From Rhizobium sp. CC-YZS058 (lineage in GTDB: Bacteria > Pseudomonadota > Alphaproteobacteria > Rhizobiales > Rhizobiaceae), in assembly GCF_034720595.1 (NCBI RefSeq), contig NZ_JAYESJ010000001.1:4081501-4145500 (forward strand): a stretch of 64,000 nucleotides of DNA. Direction: 5' to 3'. Positions 1-8,535 of the stretch are shown here, one piece after another; position 1 is the stretch's first letter; every line of letters begins with the position of its first letter. The notes under the pieces were generated by a model. The model saw only the letters and a program-made list of their open reading frames with translations, ran no database searches and was not told the DNA's origin. The position numbers and the translations under genes are program-made.

Positions 1-256
1 CGCCGTGGTCGAGATGGAGGCAGACGGGGATATGCGGATATTCCTCCGCCGCGCCGAGAATGAGATGACGCAGGAAGCCGTCGCCGGCATAGGAGCGCGC
101 GCCGCGGCTCGCCTGGAGGATCACCGGCGAATCGGTTGCCTCCGCCGCACGCATCACGGCCTGGACATATTCCAGATTGTTGACGTTGAAGGCCGGTACG
201 GCATAGCCGTTTTCGCCTGCGTGATCGAGCAACTGCCGTAAGGTGATCAACCCCAT
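1..256 (-). CDS. fba: Class II fructose-bisphosphate aldolase, N-terminal part
   Basis: Only the first 85 codons lie in the window; the gene runs off the left edge. The protein opens with [20 protein letters not shown] followed by PAFNVNN, then an ILQAS-type strand and HLDHG at the edge, which is the first zinc-ligand motif of class II aldolases. These enzymes cleave fructose 1,6-bisphosphate to dihydroxyacetone phosphate and glyceraldehyde 3-phosphate in the cytoplasm. The opening resembles the longer (Calvin-cycle/CbbA) subtype, but the C-terminus needed to decide is missing. A GGAGGA lies just before the ATG. The family is clear; the subtype is inferred. Confidence 0.85.
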   Translation of the reverse strand, partial: MGLITLRQLLDHAGENGYAVPAFNVNNLEYVQAVMRAAEATDSPVILQASRGARSYAGDGFLRHLILGAAEEYPHIPVCLHLDHG

Positions 257-369
257 AATGTCCTCCGCTCCCGTCGGCCGCTCCGTCGCCGGCGGCCCTC
301 TCTCGTGGCTTACCTTAAAGCGCGGGCTGCCTTTGGCAATGCAAAAGCATTCAAATCGTGCATCTGCCG

Positions 370-1284
370 TCAGGCCTGCAGCCGGCCCTGACGTTTGAGT
401 TCGAGTTCGCGGAAGAAAATGAACAGGCCGGAGGCGACGATCAATCCGGCGCCGATGATGGAGGCGAGCCGCGGCGTATCCCCGAAGAAGATCCAGCCGA
501 AAATGACCGCCCAGAACAGCAGCGTATAATGAAGCGGAACGACGGTCGCGGCGTCGGCCAGCTTGAGCGAGCGGTTGCTGAGCGCATGGGCGAGCATGGC
601 GACGATACCGAGCAGGGCAGGGGCGAGAAGCGCGGTCGCTTCCACCGGAACCCAGCCTGACGGGTGGAGCGCGAGGCCGCCCACCGAAAAGACCAGCGCG
701 CCGAAGAACTGCCAGAAGACGAGCGTCAGATCCGGCGTCGCCCGCAGCGTTCGGCCGAGCATGACGGCGACCGAAAAGCAGGCGCTGCCGAACAAGGCGG
801 TCAAGGCCGGCAGCGACAGCGTCTCGCGCGAGGGCGACAGGGCAATGAGCACGCCGAGAAACCCGACCAGGATCGCCGTCCACCGCCGCCAGCCGACCTT
901 CTCGCCCAGCATGAAGGGGGACATGGCTGCGACATAGATCGGCGCGGCCAGCCAATAGGTCATGGCATCGGCAAGCGGCATGAAGCCGACTGCATAGTAG
1001 AAGGAGGATGCATCGACAGCGAAAAGCAGGGCGCGCAGCGCCTGCAAGGCCGGCCGCTCGACTCGGAACAGGCTCATGACGCCCCGCCGCAGCACGAAGG
1101 GCAGGAGAACGATCAGGGCAGCCAGGCTGCGGATCGTCATCAACTGGCTGACGGAGAGGCTTTCCACCAGCACCTTGCCCATCACGTCGTTGAGCGAGAA
1201 CATCAGCATGCTGAGCAGCATCAAGAGGATCCCGGTGCGGGCGGTGGTGTCGGGCCGGGCAGGCGCGCTGGTGTCGATGGTCAT
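370..1284 (-). CDS. EamA/DMT-family permease
   Basis: A 304-residue integral membrane protein of the drug/metabolite transporter superfamily, with two EamA repeats of about five hydrophobic helices each. The first repeat starts near residue 18 ([19 protein letters not shown]) and the second near residue 165. The length is normal for the family. The start was set at the ATG before [11 protein letters not shown] because the open frame further upstream encodes low-complexity, non-homologous sequence. The substrate cannot be told from the sequence; relatives export amino acids, metabolites or drugs. It stands alone, divergent from the DUF475 gene. Confidence 0.85.
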   Translation of the reverse strand: MTIDTSAPARPDTTARTGILLMLLSMLMFSLNDVMGKVLVESLSVSQLMTIRSLAALIVLLPFVLRRGVMSLFRVERPALQALRALLFAVDASSFYYAVGFMPLADAMTYWLAAPIYVAAMSPFMLGEKVGWRRWTAILVGFLGVLIALSPSRETLSLPALTALFGSACFSVAVMLGRTLRATPDLTLVFWQFFGALVFSVGGLALHPSGWVPVEATALLAPALLGIVAMLAHALSNRSLKLADAATVVPLHYTLLFWAVIFGWIFFGDTPRLASIIGAGLIVASGLFIFFRELELKRQGRLQA

Positions 1285-1767
1285 GGGCCTCGGCCTTGAA
1301 GAAAACGGTCGCTGGAGGGATCGTTGCGCTCCGGCCGATGCCGAAGCCGAGCTCGGGCGTGAGGCATTCTGGTGGCAAGCGAACTTGGGCTCTGCTTGAC
1401 ACAGCGGGCCCACGCAATCCAGCCGCCAAAGACGATCAACCCATCAGCTTTTGGCATGAATGGGTCAGCGGTGGCGTACCAAGCTATCCGCAGCCCTTGA
1501 CGAAATCGCCGGCTCGGTCACATAAGAACCACCCGCGCATTCTAAACAGCACGACACCGCGCGCGGGGAGAACTTGGTGCCGGGCCCCTCTGGCGAGAGT
1601 CTTACGGCGCTCTCGCGATGTCGGTACCGCCAGCGCAATCAGCCGGCGGATAACATCCCCATGACGAACAACAGCACATCTCCTGTGCATGCGCGCCGCG
1701 TGCCGCATGCCGAACATCCTTATCACTCAAGGCCGTCCGGCCCGCGTCTCTGCGGGAGGGTGCAGCC
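1285..1767. other. Non-coding gap between divergent DMT and DUF475 genes
   Basis: About 480 bases without a convincing gene; the short frames here show no family features or codon bias. It must hold the promoters of both flanking genes. A 7-bp stem (1593-1599 with 1610-1616, 10-nt loop) lies about 150 nt before the DUF475 start. TerC relatives are often under manganese riboswitches, but I could not fit that fold here. Confidence 0.5.
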
Positions 1768-2862
1768 ATGAGCCAGCCTGTTTCGCAGACCACCACGCTC
1801 GGCTATTTCAAATGGGCCTTCATCGTCACCATCGTCGGCCTCGTGCTCGGCGGCTGGCTCGGCTGGAACGACAGCGGTACGCTGTCGGGAATGGCCACCG
1901 TCTTCTTCATCTGCGCGGTCCTGGCCGTGCTGGAGATCTCGCTCTCCTTCGACAATGCCATCGTCAATGCCAACAAGCTCAAGGACATGACGCCGGAATG
2001 GCAGCACCGGTTCCTGACCTGGGGCATTCTCATCGCGGTCTTCGGCATGCGCATCGTCTTTCCGCTGCTGATCGTGGTGATCGCCGCCGGCATCGGCCCG
2101 GTCGATGCGATCATTCTCGCAGCCGCGCGGCCGGATGAATATGCGCGGATCATGAACGAGGCGCATCTGCCGATCGCAGCCTTTGGCGGCACCTTCCTGA
2201 TGATGGTCGGCCTTTCCTACTTCTTCGACCACGAGAAGGAGATCCACTGGATCAAGCCGATCGAGCGGCGGCTGTCGGAAGCGGCCAGCATCAAGGGGAT
2301 CGAGATCGCCTTCGTGCTGATCCTGATCCTCGGCTTCTCCTCGATCATTCCGGATGATACGGCGACGCCGGAGGTGGAATCGACCACCTTCGTCTTCTCG
2401 GCCATCTATGGCCTCGTCACCTTCCTGGCGGTCGAAGTGCTGGGCGGCTTCCTCGATGCCCAGCAGCGGACGATGAGCGAGGCGGCCAAGGGCGGTCTCG
2501 GCGCCTTCATCTACCTCGAAGTGCTCGATGCGAGCTTCTCCTTCGACGGCGTGATCGGCGCTTTCGCGCTGACGCAGAACCTGTTCATCATCGCCATCGG
2601 TCTCGGCATCGGCGCCATGTATGTGCGCTCCATGACGATCATGCTGGTGGAGAAGGGGACGCTTGCCGAATATCGCTATCTGGAACACGGCGCCTTCTAC
2701 GCGATCCTTATCCTGTCGGTGATCATGTATGTGCAGACGCTGGTGCATATTCCGGAGGTCATCACCGGCCTTGGCGGGGCGACCCTGATCGGCATCGCGC
2801 TCTGGTCGTCGATCCAGTACAACAAGCGCCACCATCCGGTCGGCACCCACGCGGGGGTCTGA
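1768..2862 (+). CDS. DUF475 family TerC-like integral membrane protein
   Basis: A 364-residue membrane protein with about eight or nine hydrophobic helices. It carries the paired acidic motifs of the TerC superfamily, SFDNAIVNA near residue 66 and SFDGVIGAFA near residue 258, each inside a membrane helix. TerC relatives are implicated in metal (manganese, tellurite) handling or loading of metals onto exported proteins; for DUF475 itself the role is not established. A GGAGGG precedes the ATG by 8 nt. The gene is followed by a strong terminator and has a long upstream gap. Family assignment is firm, function open. Confidence 0.85.
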   Translation: MSQPVSQTTTLGYFKWAFIVTIVGLVLGGWLGWNDSGTLSGMATVFFICAVLAVLEISLSFDNAIVNANKLKDMTPEWQHRFLTWGILIAVFGMRIVFPLLIVVIAAGIGPVDAIILAAARPDEYARIMNEAHLPIAAFGGTFLMMVGLSYFFDHEKEIHWIKPIERRLSEAASIKGIEIAFVLILILGFSSIIPDDTATPEVESTTFVFSAIYGLVTFLAVEVLGGFLDAQQRTMSEAAKGGLGAFIYLEVLDASFSFDGVIGAFALTQNLFIIAIGLGIGAMYVRSMTIMLVEKGTLAEYRYLEHGAFYAILILSVIMYVQTLVHIPEVITGLGGATLIGIALWSSIQYNKRHHPVGTHAGV

Positions 2863-2902
2863 ACAGGCTACCGGTTCGCGTCTAGACCGCCACCGAATGA
2901 AG

Positions 2903-2933
2903 ACCCGCGGACGTCAAACGTCCGCGGGTTTTT
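2903..2933 (+). terminator. Rho-independent terminator of the DUF475 gene
   Basis: A perfect 11-bp stem (2903-2913 with 2919-2929) with a 5-nt loop is followed by a run of T, 40 nt after the stop codon. Confidence 0.85.
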
Positions 2934-2980
2934 GATACGCGCTGAGCAAGCCGACCGCTGGAGCAGTCAGACCAGAAACG

Positions 2981-3012
2981 AAAAAACCCGCGAGGTCTTC
3001 ATGATCCGCGGG
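2981..3012 (-). terminator. Terminator of the 53-residue ORF
   Basis: On the minus strand a CCCGCG/CGCGGG stem (3007-3012 with 2987-2992) precedes six T residues. It lies 60 nt beyond the stop of the small gene to its right. Confidence 0.7.
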
Positions 3013-3072
3013 CTTCTCGTCCCTGGTGCATCATGCCCCAGGGTCAATCATCATGTTCTTGCCGGACGGCGC

Positions 3073-3234
3073 TTAGGCGCGGCGGTTGGCAGCCGGGAAG
3101 CTGGCCGGGTCGATGCCGAGCGTGGTGAGGTCGCGGGCACGGGGCTTGCGGCCACCTTCGACGGCGGCGGCGGCGGCAGAAGCGGCGCCGAGGACGGCAA
3201 AGGCCCGACCGAAGAAGTTGCGCTTGGCAGTCAT
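3073..3234 (-). CDS. 53-residue hypothetical protein
   Basis: The small protein starts MTAKRNFFGRAFAVLGAASA, runs through an alanine-rich stretch, then a basic GGRKPRARDL and a tail with TLGIDPASF. An AGGAGA lies 9 nt before the ATG and the gene has its own terminator, so it is probably expressed. The N-terminus looks like a short amphipathic or weak signal-like helix, but no cleavage site is convincing. I recognise the type (small conserved rhizobial proteins with an A-rich helix and a TLGIDP motif) but no function. It is monocistronic, between the tct operon terminator and its own terminator. Confidence 0.65.
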   Translation of the reverse strand: MTAKRNFFGRAFAVLGAASAAAAAVEGGRKPRARDLTTLGIDPASFPAANRRA

Positions 3235-3340
3235 GATCTCAATCTCCTGATCTCTTGTCTGAGGGGAAGATGGGCCTGGTTGCTCAAGGTTGCAATGCGA
3301 GTCTTGGCACGGCAGCCATGCATGGAGAGCAGGCCGACAG

Positions 3341-3378
3341 AAAAGGCCGCGCACACCTCTCGGAATGCGCGGCCTTTT
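3341..3378. terminator. Bidirectional terminator after tctA
   Basis: A 13-bp stem (3341-3353 with 3366-3378) has an AAAA at one end and TTTT at the other, so it can work in both directions. It ends the leftward tctCBA transcript 25 nt after tctA. Confidence 0.85.
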
Positions 3379-3402
3379 CAATCGTTTAGATTCCGGACGC
3401 CT

Positions 3403-4920
3403 TCAGTCTTCGCTGGCGGCAAGCTGCGAGAGCACCTGACCACGTCCGCGTGCGCGCAGGATCAGCGGAACGACCAGAGCCGCAAACGCAATCAGGAGCA
3501 GTACCGCGGCGATCGGCGAGGTGAAGAGCACCGTCGGATCGCCCTGGCTGATGGCGAGCGCCCGGCGCAGCTGCTGTTCGGCAAGCGGCCCGAGGATCAG
3601 TCCCACGACGACGGGCGCGATGGGATAGCCGAGAATGCGCATGCCGTAGCCGAGCAGGCCGAAGGCGAGCAGCATGCCGAGCTCGAAGACGGACGGGTTG
3701 GCGCCGATCGTGCCCAGCGTCGCAAACAGCAGGATGCCGGAATAGAGCCAGGGCTTCGGGATGGTCAGGAGTTTGACCCAAAGGCCGACCAGCGGCAGGT
3801 TCAGCACCAGCAGCATGAAGTTGGCGATGAGCAGGCTGGCAATGAGGCCCCAGACGAGCTGCGGATTGGTGGCGAACAGCAGCGGGCCCGGCTGGAGACC
3901 ATATTGCTGGAAGCCCGCCAGCATGATCGCCGCCGTGGCGGTGGTCGGCAGGCCGAGCGTCAGCAGCGGCACCAGCGTGCCGGCGGCCGAAGCGTTGTTG
4001 GCGGCTTCGGGTCCCGCCACGCCCTCGATCGCGCCATGGCCGAACTCTTCCGGATATTTGGTCAGGCGCTTCTCGGCAGCGTAGGAGAGGAAGGTGCCGA
4101 TCTCGGCGCCGCCGGCCGGCATGGCGCCGATCGGGAAGCCGATGACGGTGCCGCGCAGCCAGGCCTTCCAGGAGCGCGCCCAGTCCTGGGCGTTCATCCA
4201 GACCGAACCGCGCACGGCTTCGACCTTCTCTTCACCGGTGTCGCCCTGCGCCGCGATGTAAAGCGTCTCGCCGATCGCGAACATGGCGACCGCCAGCGTC
4301 GTCACCTCGACGCCGTCGAGAAGGTCCGGCACGCCGAAGCTCAAGCGCGCCTGGCCGCTCAGCTGGTCGATGCCGATGATGGCCAGCGCGAAGCCGATGA
4401 ACAGCGAGGTCAGCCCGCGCAGCGTCGAATCGCCGAAGGCGGAGGAGACGGTGACGAAGGCGAGCACCATCAGTGCGAAATATTCGCGCGGCCCGAAGAC
4501 CAGTGCCAGCTTGACGATGAAAGGGGCGATGAAGGCGAGGCCGATGGTGGCGATGAGGCCGGCCACGAAGGAGCCGATCGCCGCGGTCGCGAGTGCCGGT
4601 CCGCCGCGCCCCTTTCGCGCCATCTTGTTGCCTTCGAGCGCGGTGACGATCGACGAACTTTCTCCCGGCGTGTTGAGCAGGATCGAGGTGGTCGAACCGC
4701 CATACATGCCGCCATAATAGATGCCGGCGAACATGATCAGCGAGCCGGCGGGATCGAGCCGATAGGTGACCGGCAGGAGCAGGGCCACCGTCAGCGCCGG
4801 GCCAATGCCGGGCAGCACGCCGACGGCGGTGCCGAGCGTCACGCCGATCAGCGCATAGAGCAGGTTCATGGGCTGCATGGCGACCATGAGCCCCTGCAGA
4901 AGAAAGTCGAACGTCGTCAT
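3403..4920 (-). CDS. tctA: Tripartite tricarboxylate transporter, large permease TctA
   Basis: A 505-residue permease of about twelve helices, the usual TctA length. The family glycine motif GVLPGIGPA is at residues 34-42, and the related [21 protein letters not shown] region sits in the middle; it is the inverted-repeat counterpart. TctA forms the main membrane channel for proton- or sodium-driven uptake of tricarboxylates (citrate and relatives) handed over by TctC. It lies 10 bp after tctB in the order tctC-tctB-tctA and is followed by a terminator. The start is the ATG before TTFDF; the upstream extension lies inside tctB. Confidence 0.93.
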   Translation of the reverse strand: MTTFDFLLQGLMVAMQPMNLLYALIGVTLGTAVGVLPGIGPALTVALLLPVTYRLDPAGSLIMFAGIYYGGMYGGSTTSILLNTPGESSSIVTALEGNKMARKGRGGPALATAAIGSFVAGLIATIGLAFIAPFIVKLALVFGPREYFALMVLAFVTVSSAFGDSTLRGLTSLFIGFALAIIGIDQLSGQARLSFGVPDLLDGVEVTTLAVAMFAIGETLYIAAQGDTGEEKVEAVRGSVWMNAQDWARSWKAWLRGTVIGFPIGAMPAGGAEIGTFLSYAAEKRLTKYPEEFGHGAIEGVAGPEAANNASAAGTLVPLLTLGLPTTATAAIMLAGFQQYGLQPGPLLFATNPQLVWGLIASLLIANFMLLVLNLPLVGLWVKLLTIPKPWLYSGILLFATLGTIGANPSVFELGMLLAFGLLGYGMRILGYPIAPVVVGLILGPLAEQQLRRALAISQGDPTVLFTSPIAAVLLLIAFAALVVPLILRARGRGQVLSQLAASED

Positions 4921-4930
4921 GGCGAAACTT

Positions 4931-5425
4931 TCAGCGGAACAGGTGTTCGAGCGGCCCGGCGGGCAGGGAGAGCTGCAGCAGGCCGGCAAAGATCAGCCAG
5001 ACGCCGAGACAGAGCACGATACCGACGGGAATGGTGATCCAGAGCTTGCGCTTGCCGAAGCCGGCGGCGGTCAGCGCGAAGAGCAGGCCGGTGGCGATCG
5101 AGAAGCCGAGCGGCTTGAGGAGCAGCAATTGCAGGACGAGACCGCCGACAATCCAGGCCACGGGGGAAATTTCCTGCCGCTCGCGGACGGGGAAGTCGCG
5201 CCGAAAGGCGGCGATCGCGGTCCAGATCGCCAACCCGACCAGGCAGACGGCGATGACGAAGGGAACGGTGGCCGGGCCGATGCGCGAATAGTTCGGCAAG
5301 GCGGAAAGGCGCGAGGTGTCCCAGAAGATCAGGGCCGCAAGGCCGGCCAGGAAAACCGCAACGGCAAGCGCCACCCCATCGGGGCGGCGCTGACCGGCGT
5401 CGTGGGAGCGACGAAGATCGCTCAT
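4931..5425 (-). CDS. tctB: Tripartite tricarboxylate transporter, small permease TctB
   Basis: A 164-residue protein with four hydrophobic helices, as expected for the poorly conserved small subunit TctB (DUF1468). It works with TctA in the inner membrane. Its ATG overlaps the tctC stop by 4 nt (ATGA), which implies translational coupling, and tctA follows 10 bp later. The sequence match is weaker than for TctA and TctC, as is normal for this subunit, but the position between them makes the call safe. Confidence 0.9.
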   Translation of the reverse strand: MSDLRRSHDAGQRRPDGVALAVAVFLAGLAALIFWDTSRLSALPNYSRIGPATVPFVIAVCLVGLAIWTAIAAFRRDFPVRERQEISPVAWIVGGLVLQLLLLKPLGFSIATGLLFALTAAGFGKRKLWITIPVGIVLCLGVWLIFAGLLQLSLPAGPLEHLFR

Positions 5426-6366
5426 TGAACGAGACCGATGTCTTTGAGCACGGTTTCGGTGGCGGCGATGTCCTTGTCGAGCTGCGCCTTGAAGGCGTCG
5501 CCGGCAAGGTAGCTGTCCTGCCAGCCCTTGGTCTTCAGCGTTTCCTGCCAGGCAGCCGACTTGACGAGCTTTTCGATGTCGGCCGAAACGGCCTTCTTCT
5601 GCTCGTCCGAAAGACCCGGCGCAGCAGCAACCATGCGCCAGTTTTCGATCGCGACATCGAGGCCGGCTTCCTTCAGCGTCGGGGCGTCGACGCCCGCGAT
5701 CCGCTCCGGGCTGGTGACGGCGAGAAGGCGCAGCGTCCCGGACTTGATCTGCGATTCGAATTCGCCGTAGCCGGAAACGCCGGCGGTCACCTGGCTGCCG
5801 AGAATGGCGGCCAGAGCCTCGCCACCGCCGGAGAAGGCGATGTAGTTGATCTTGGTCGGGTCGACGCCGGCTGCCTTGGCGATCAGGCCTACGGCAATGT
5901 GGTCCGTACCGCCTGCCGAGCCGCCGCCCCAGGAGACGGCACCCGGATCCTTCTTCAGCGCCTCGACGAGATCGCCCATCGACTGGATCGGAGAGGAGGC
6001 CGGAACGACGACGGCTTCATATTCGCCGGTGAGACGCGCGATCGGCTCGACATCCTTGAGCGAGACGGGCGACTTGTTGGTGAGGATCGCGCCGACCATC
6101 ACATAACCGCCGACGAGCAGGGCGCCGGGATTGCCGGCCGACTGGCTGGCGAACTGGGCAAGGCCGATCGTTCCGCCGGCGCCGGGCACGTTCTGCACCT
6201 GGACATTGCCGGAAATGCCTTCCTGCTGCATGGCGGCCTGCATGGAGCGGGCCGTCTGGTCCCAGCCGCCGCCCGGGTTTGCCGGGGCGATGATCGTGTA
6301 GTCTGCGGCAGAGGCCGGAAGGGCCATGGCGCCGGCAATCAGGGATGCGATCAGAAAATGCTTCAA
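5422..6366 (-). CDS. tctC: Tripartite tricarboxylate transporter periplasmic binding protein TctC
   Basis: A periplasmic solute receptor of the Bug/TctC family (314 residues from this start). A signal peptide ending at PASAA-D is followed by the family motif [21 protein letters not shown]. Later [10 protein letters not shown] and a VAINWRMVAA-like strand are typical of the fold. The start was set at TTG (6364-6366, giving [12 protein letters not shown]) because the strong GGAGGAG lies 6 nt upstream of it. The in-frame ATG at 6381 overlaps that same GGAGGAG and could not be served by it. First gene of tctCBA; the likely ligand is a di- or tricarboxylate, not shown by sequence. Confidence 0.9.
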   Translation of the reverse strand: MKHFLIASLIAGAMALPASAADYTIIAPANPGGGWDQTARSMQAAMQQEGISGNVQVQNVPGAGGTIGLAQFASQSAGNPGALLVGGYVMVGAILTNKSPVSLKDVEPIARLTGEYEAVVVPASSPIQSMGDLVEALKKDPGAVSWGGGSAGGTDHIAVGLIAKAAGVDPTKINYIAFSGGGEALAAILGSQVTAGVSGYGEFESQIKSGTLRLLAVTSPERIAGVDAPTLKEAGLDVAIENWRMVAAAPGLSDEQKKAVSADIEKLVKSAAWQETLKTKGWQDSYLAGDAFKAQLDKDIAATETVLKDIGLVQ

Positions 6367-6692
6367 GGTCAACTCCTCCATCGGCGCCGTCTCATTCGGG
6401 CGCTGCTTCGTTTGTCATGAACGGGAGAAGAGACGGCCAGGCGCATGCGGACATGATCCGCCGACAGACACCCGAAGTTCGCCGCGATACTCCTCCAAAA
6501 CGTCGTCGCGCCCGCCTCCACGGGATATGCGACAGTCTCCAAGCCACCACATCAAGCTGACATCCACCTGACATTCGACCGGAGATCCTCTGGACGGGCG
6601 GTGGTGATGCCCGTGTCACGCGCACCGACTCTGTCAAGTTTAACCAACCAAGTCCACTGCCTTGGCACACCCGCTGAGGTCGGCGCGGGGGT
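6367..6692. other. Intergenic region upstream of tctC
   Basis: No gene is seen in these 326 bases. The region should hold the tctC promoter and lies downstream of the solute-binding protein gene on the same strand. It contains the direct repeat listed at 6557-6574. A stem of 6 bp (6594-6599 with 6609-6614) lacks a T run and is not called a terminator. Confidence 0.6.
6557..6574 (-). promoter_or_regulatory. Direct repeat, candidate response-regulator site
   Basis: Two exact copies of CTGACAT stand 11 bp apart, about one helical turn, roughly 190 bp before tctC. OmpR/PhoB-type regulators such as TctD bind direct repeats with this spacing. On the minus strand a TTGATG follows at once and could be a weak -35. 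The link to TctD is inference. Confidence 0.4.
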
Positions 6693-7757
6693 CTATTGCA
6701 GGCGCAGTGCCTCGTTCCACCGCGCAATCAGCCGGGCACGCTTGACCTGGTCCAGATAGACCATCAGTCCGGGGCTGACCGGAACCGGCCGCAGCTGCGT
6801 GCCGAGCTGGGCCTGCATGCCGCTTACCGTGTTGCTGCCGGCAACTGCAGGGTTGACGGCCGCGATGTGCAGCTCGCGCGCCATGATGGTCTGCCCCTCC
6901 GCCGACATGAAGAAATCGAGGTAGCGCCGCCCGAGGTCGGGCCGGTTGGCCGCCTGCGGCACCAATCCGATCCTCGACATGACGACGGTGTAGTCCGTTG
7001 GCAGAACGATGCCGAGATCGGGGTGGTGGGTGGCCCAATCGGCGGCATAGGAACCGACGATATTGTAGCCGATCAGGAAGCGGCCATCCGAGACGCGCTC
7101 CAGAATGGCCGTGCTGGTGGAGTAGAGCTTGACCCCGGCGGCACCCATGGCACGAATCACCGACCAGATATCGCCGAACTGCTCCTGGTCCCTTGCCATG
7201 AAGAGGAAGCCGACACCGGAGCGGTCGATGTCATAGGTGCCGATGCGCCCGAAGGCCTTCTCGCCCATCTCCGCCAGATAGTGCACCAGCTCGGCCCGGG
7301 TGGAGGGCGGCTTGCGGCCGGCAAAGCTCGGCTTGTGATAGACGAAGACCGCCGGTTCGAAGGTCAGCGCATAGGCCGTGTTGCGCCAGTTCGCCCAGGC
7401 CGGCCAGGCGCCGCTCAAGGGAAGGGCGCTCGGCTGGGCATAGCCGTCATTCGTGAGCTTGACCTGCAGATCCATGGCAGAGGAAAAGGCGAAGTCGGCG
7501 GTCTTCCCGCCGGCATCCGTCTCGGCGACGATCCGGTCGTAGATCTCGCCGGTCAGCATGTCTTCATACTCGACCGCCACATCCGGGTTTGCAGCCTGGA
7601 AGCCATCGATCATCGGGCGGGCGAGCGGCTCGTCCAAAGAGGAATAGACCCGCAGAAGCGGCGCACTCGCCTCTCCCGATCGTGCGGGCAGGCGAATGGG
7701 CTCGGCCAGAGCCGGTACGGCCGCAAGACATGTCAGGACGAAGGCAAGGCTACGCAT
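6693..7757 (-). CDS. Periplasmic solute-binding protein, possible sensory partner of TctDE
   Basis: A 354-residue exported protein: signal peptide (RSLAFVLTCLAAVPALAE), then a bacterial extracellular solute-binding fold of the iron(III)/PgtC-like type (LLRVYSSLDEPLARPMIDGF, NPDVAVEYEDM). No ABC permease or ATPase gene is next to it. Instead it is divergent, by 82 bp, from a TctD/TctE two-component pair. In Salmonella the related PgtC assists the sensor PgtB rather than serving as a transporter receptor, so a sensory role is plausible here. The start was placed at the ATG giving the signal peptide; upstream frame has none. Confidence 0.8.
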   Translation of the reverse strand: MRSLAFVLTCLAAVPALAEPIRLPARSGEASAPLLRVYSSLDEPLARPMIDGFQAANPDVAVEYEDMLTGEIYDRIVAETDAGGKTADFAFSSAMDLQVKLTNDGYAQPSALPLSGAWPAWANWRNTAYALTFEPAVFVYHKPSFAGRKPPSTRAELVHYLAEMGEKAFGRIGTYDIDRSGVGFLFMARDQEQFGDIWSVIRAMGAAGVKLYSTSTAILERVSDGRFLIGYNIVGSYAADWATHHPDLGIVLPTDYTVVMSRIGLVPQAANRPDLGRRYLDFFMSAEGQTIMARELHIAAVNPAVAGSNTVSGMQAQLGTQLRPVPVSPGLMVYLDQVKRARLIARWNEALRLQ

Positions 7758-7839
7758 CGTCCGACTTTGCGCCAAGCGGGCGCCGTTCACAAGCGGCCTG
7801 CAAGAGGCTAGAGTTTCCCGCAAGGGAAGAGGACGCCGT

Positions 7840-8535
7840 GTGAGAATTCTGCTTGTCGAGGATAACAAGGCGTTGTCGGACGGCCTTGCCGCCATTCTGC
7901 GCGGCAGCGGCTATGCGGTCGATGTCGTGGGGGATGGCGCCTCGGCCGAGGCGGTGGCCGCCACCGAGCGGTTCGATCTCGTCATCCTCGACCTGACCTT
8001 GCCGGAGATGGATGGGCTCGACGTGCTGCGGTCCCTGCGCGCGCGACAGAACAAGGCCGCCGTCCTGATCCTGACGGCGCGTGGCAGCGCCGAGGACAAG
8101 GTGCGGGGGCTCGATCTCGGCGCCGACGACTACATGATCAAGCCCTTCGACGTGGCGGAGTTCGAGGCGCGGGTGCGGGTGCTCCTGCGTCGCCAGGCGG
8201 GCCTGCGCTCCTCGCTCGTCACCTTCGGGCCGCTCTCGCTCGATCTCACCTCCCGCACCTTCTCCGCCGCCGGCCAGACGCTCGATCTGCCCCTGCGGGA
8301 GACCGGACTTCTGGAGGTTCTGATCATGCGCGCCGGCAAGGTGGTGTCGAAGGACGCGATCATGCAGTCGTTGACCGGTTTCGACGACGATCTGAGCGCC
8401 AATGCGATCGAGCAATATGTCAGCCGGCTGAGGAAGAGGCTGGCCGCCTATGGTTTGACCGTGCGCACCGCCCGCGGCATCGGCTACTACCTGGAAAGGC
8501 AGACGCCGGACATGCAGGCCGGGGACGCGGAATGA
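7840..8535 (+). CDS. tctD: TctD-like OmpR-family response regulator
   Basis: 231 residues: receiver domain (1-120) with acidic pocket VEDN, phosphoacceptor Asp51 (VILDLTLPEMDG), switch Thr in LILTARG and Lys in YMIKPFD, then an OmpR/PhoB winged helix (SANAIEQYVSRLRKRL, TARGIGYYL). The start is GTG at 7840: it yields the canonical MRILLVEDN and is preceded by GGAAGAGGA; the longer upstream frame is not homologous. The stop overlaps the tctE start by 4 nt. Likely target is the tctCBA operon, which lies nearby on the other strand. Confidence 0.92.
   Translation: MRILLVEDNKALSDGLAAILRGSGYAVDVVGDGASAEAVAATERFDLVILDLTLPEMDGLDVLRSLRARQNKAAVLILTARGSAEDKVRGLDLGADDYMIKPFDVAEFEARVRVLLRRQAGLRSSLVTFGPLSLDLTSRTFSAAGQTLDLPLRETGLLEVLIMRAGKVVSKDAIMQSLTGFDDDLSANAIEQYVSRLRKRLAAYGLTVRTARGIGYYLERQTPDMQAGDAE

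Noticed and set aside
1484..1726. 80-codon minus-strand frame in the gap before DUF475
   Set aside because: No ribosome site, Arg/Cys-rich shadow-like composition and no recognisable domain.
1480..1767. Manganese riboswitch (yybP-ykoY) before the DUF475 gene
   Set aside because: A GGGGAG stretch and a stem are present, but the closing helix and the second conserved loop could not be found, so it is not claimed.
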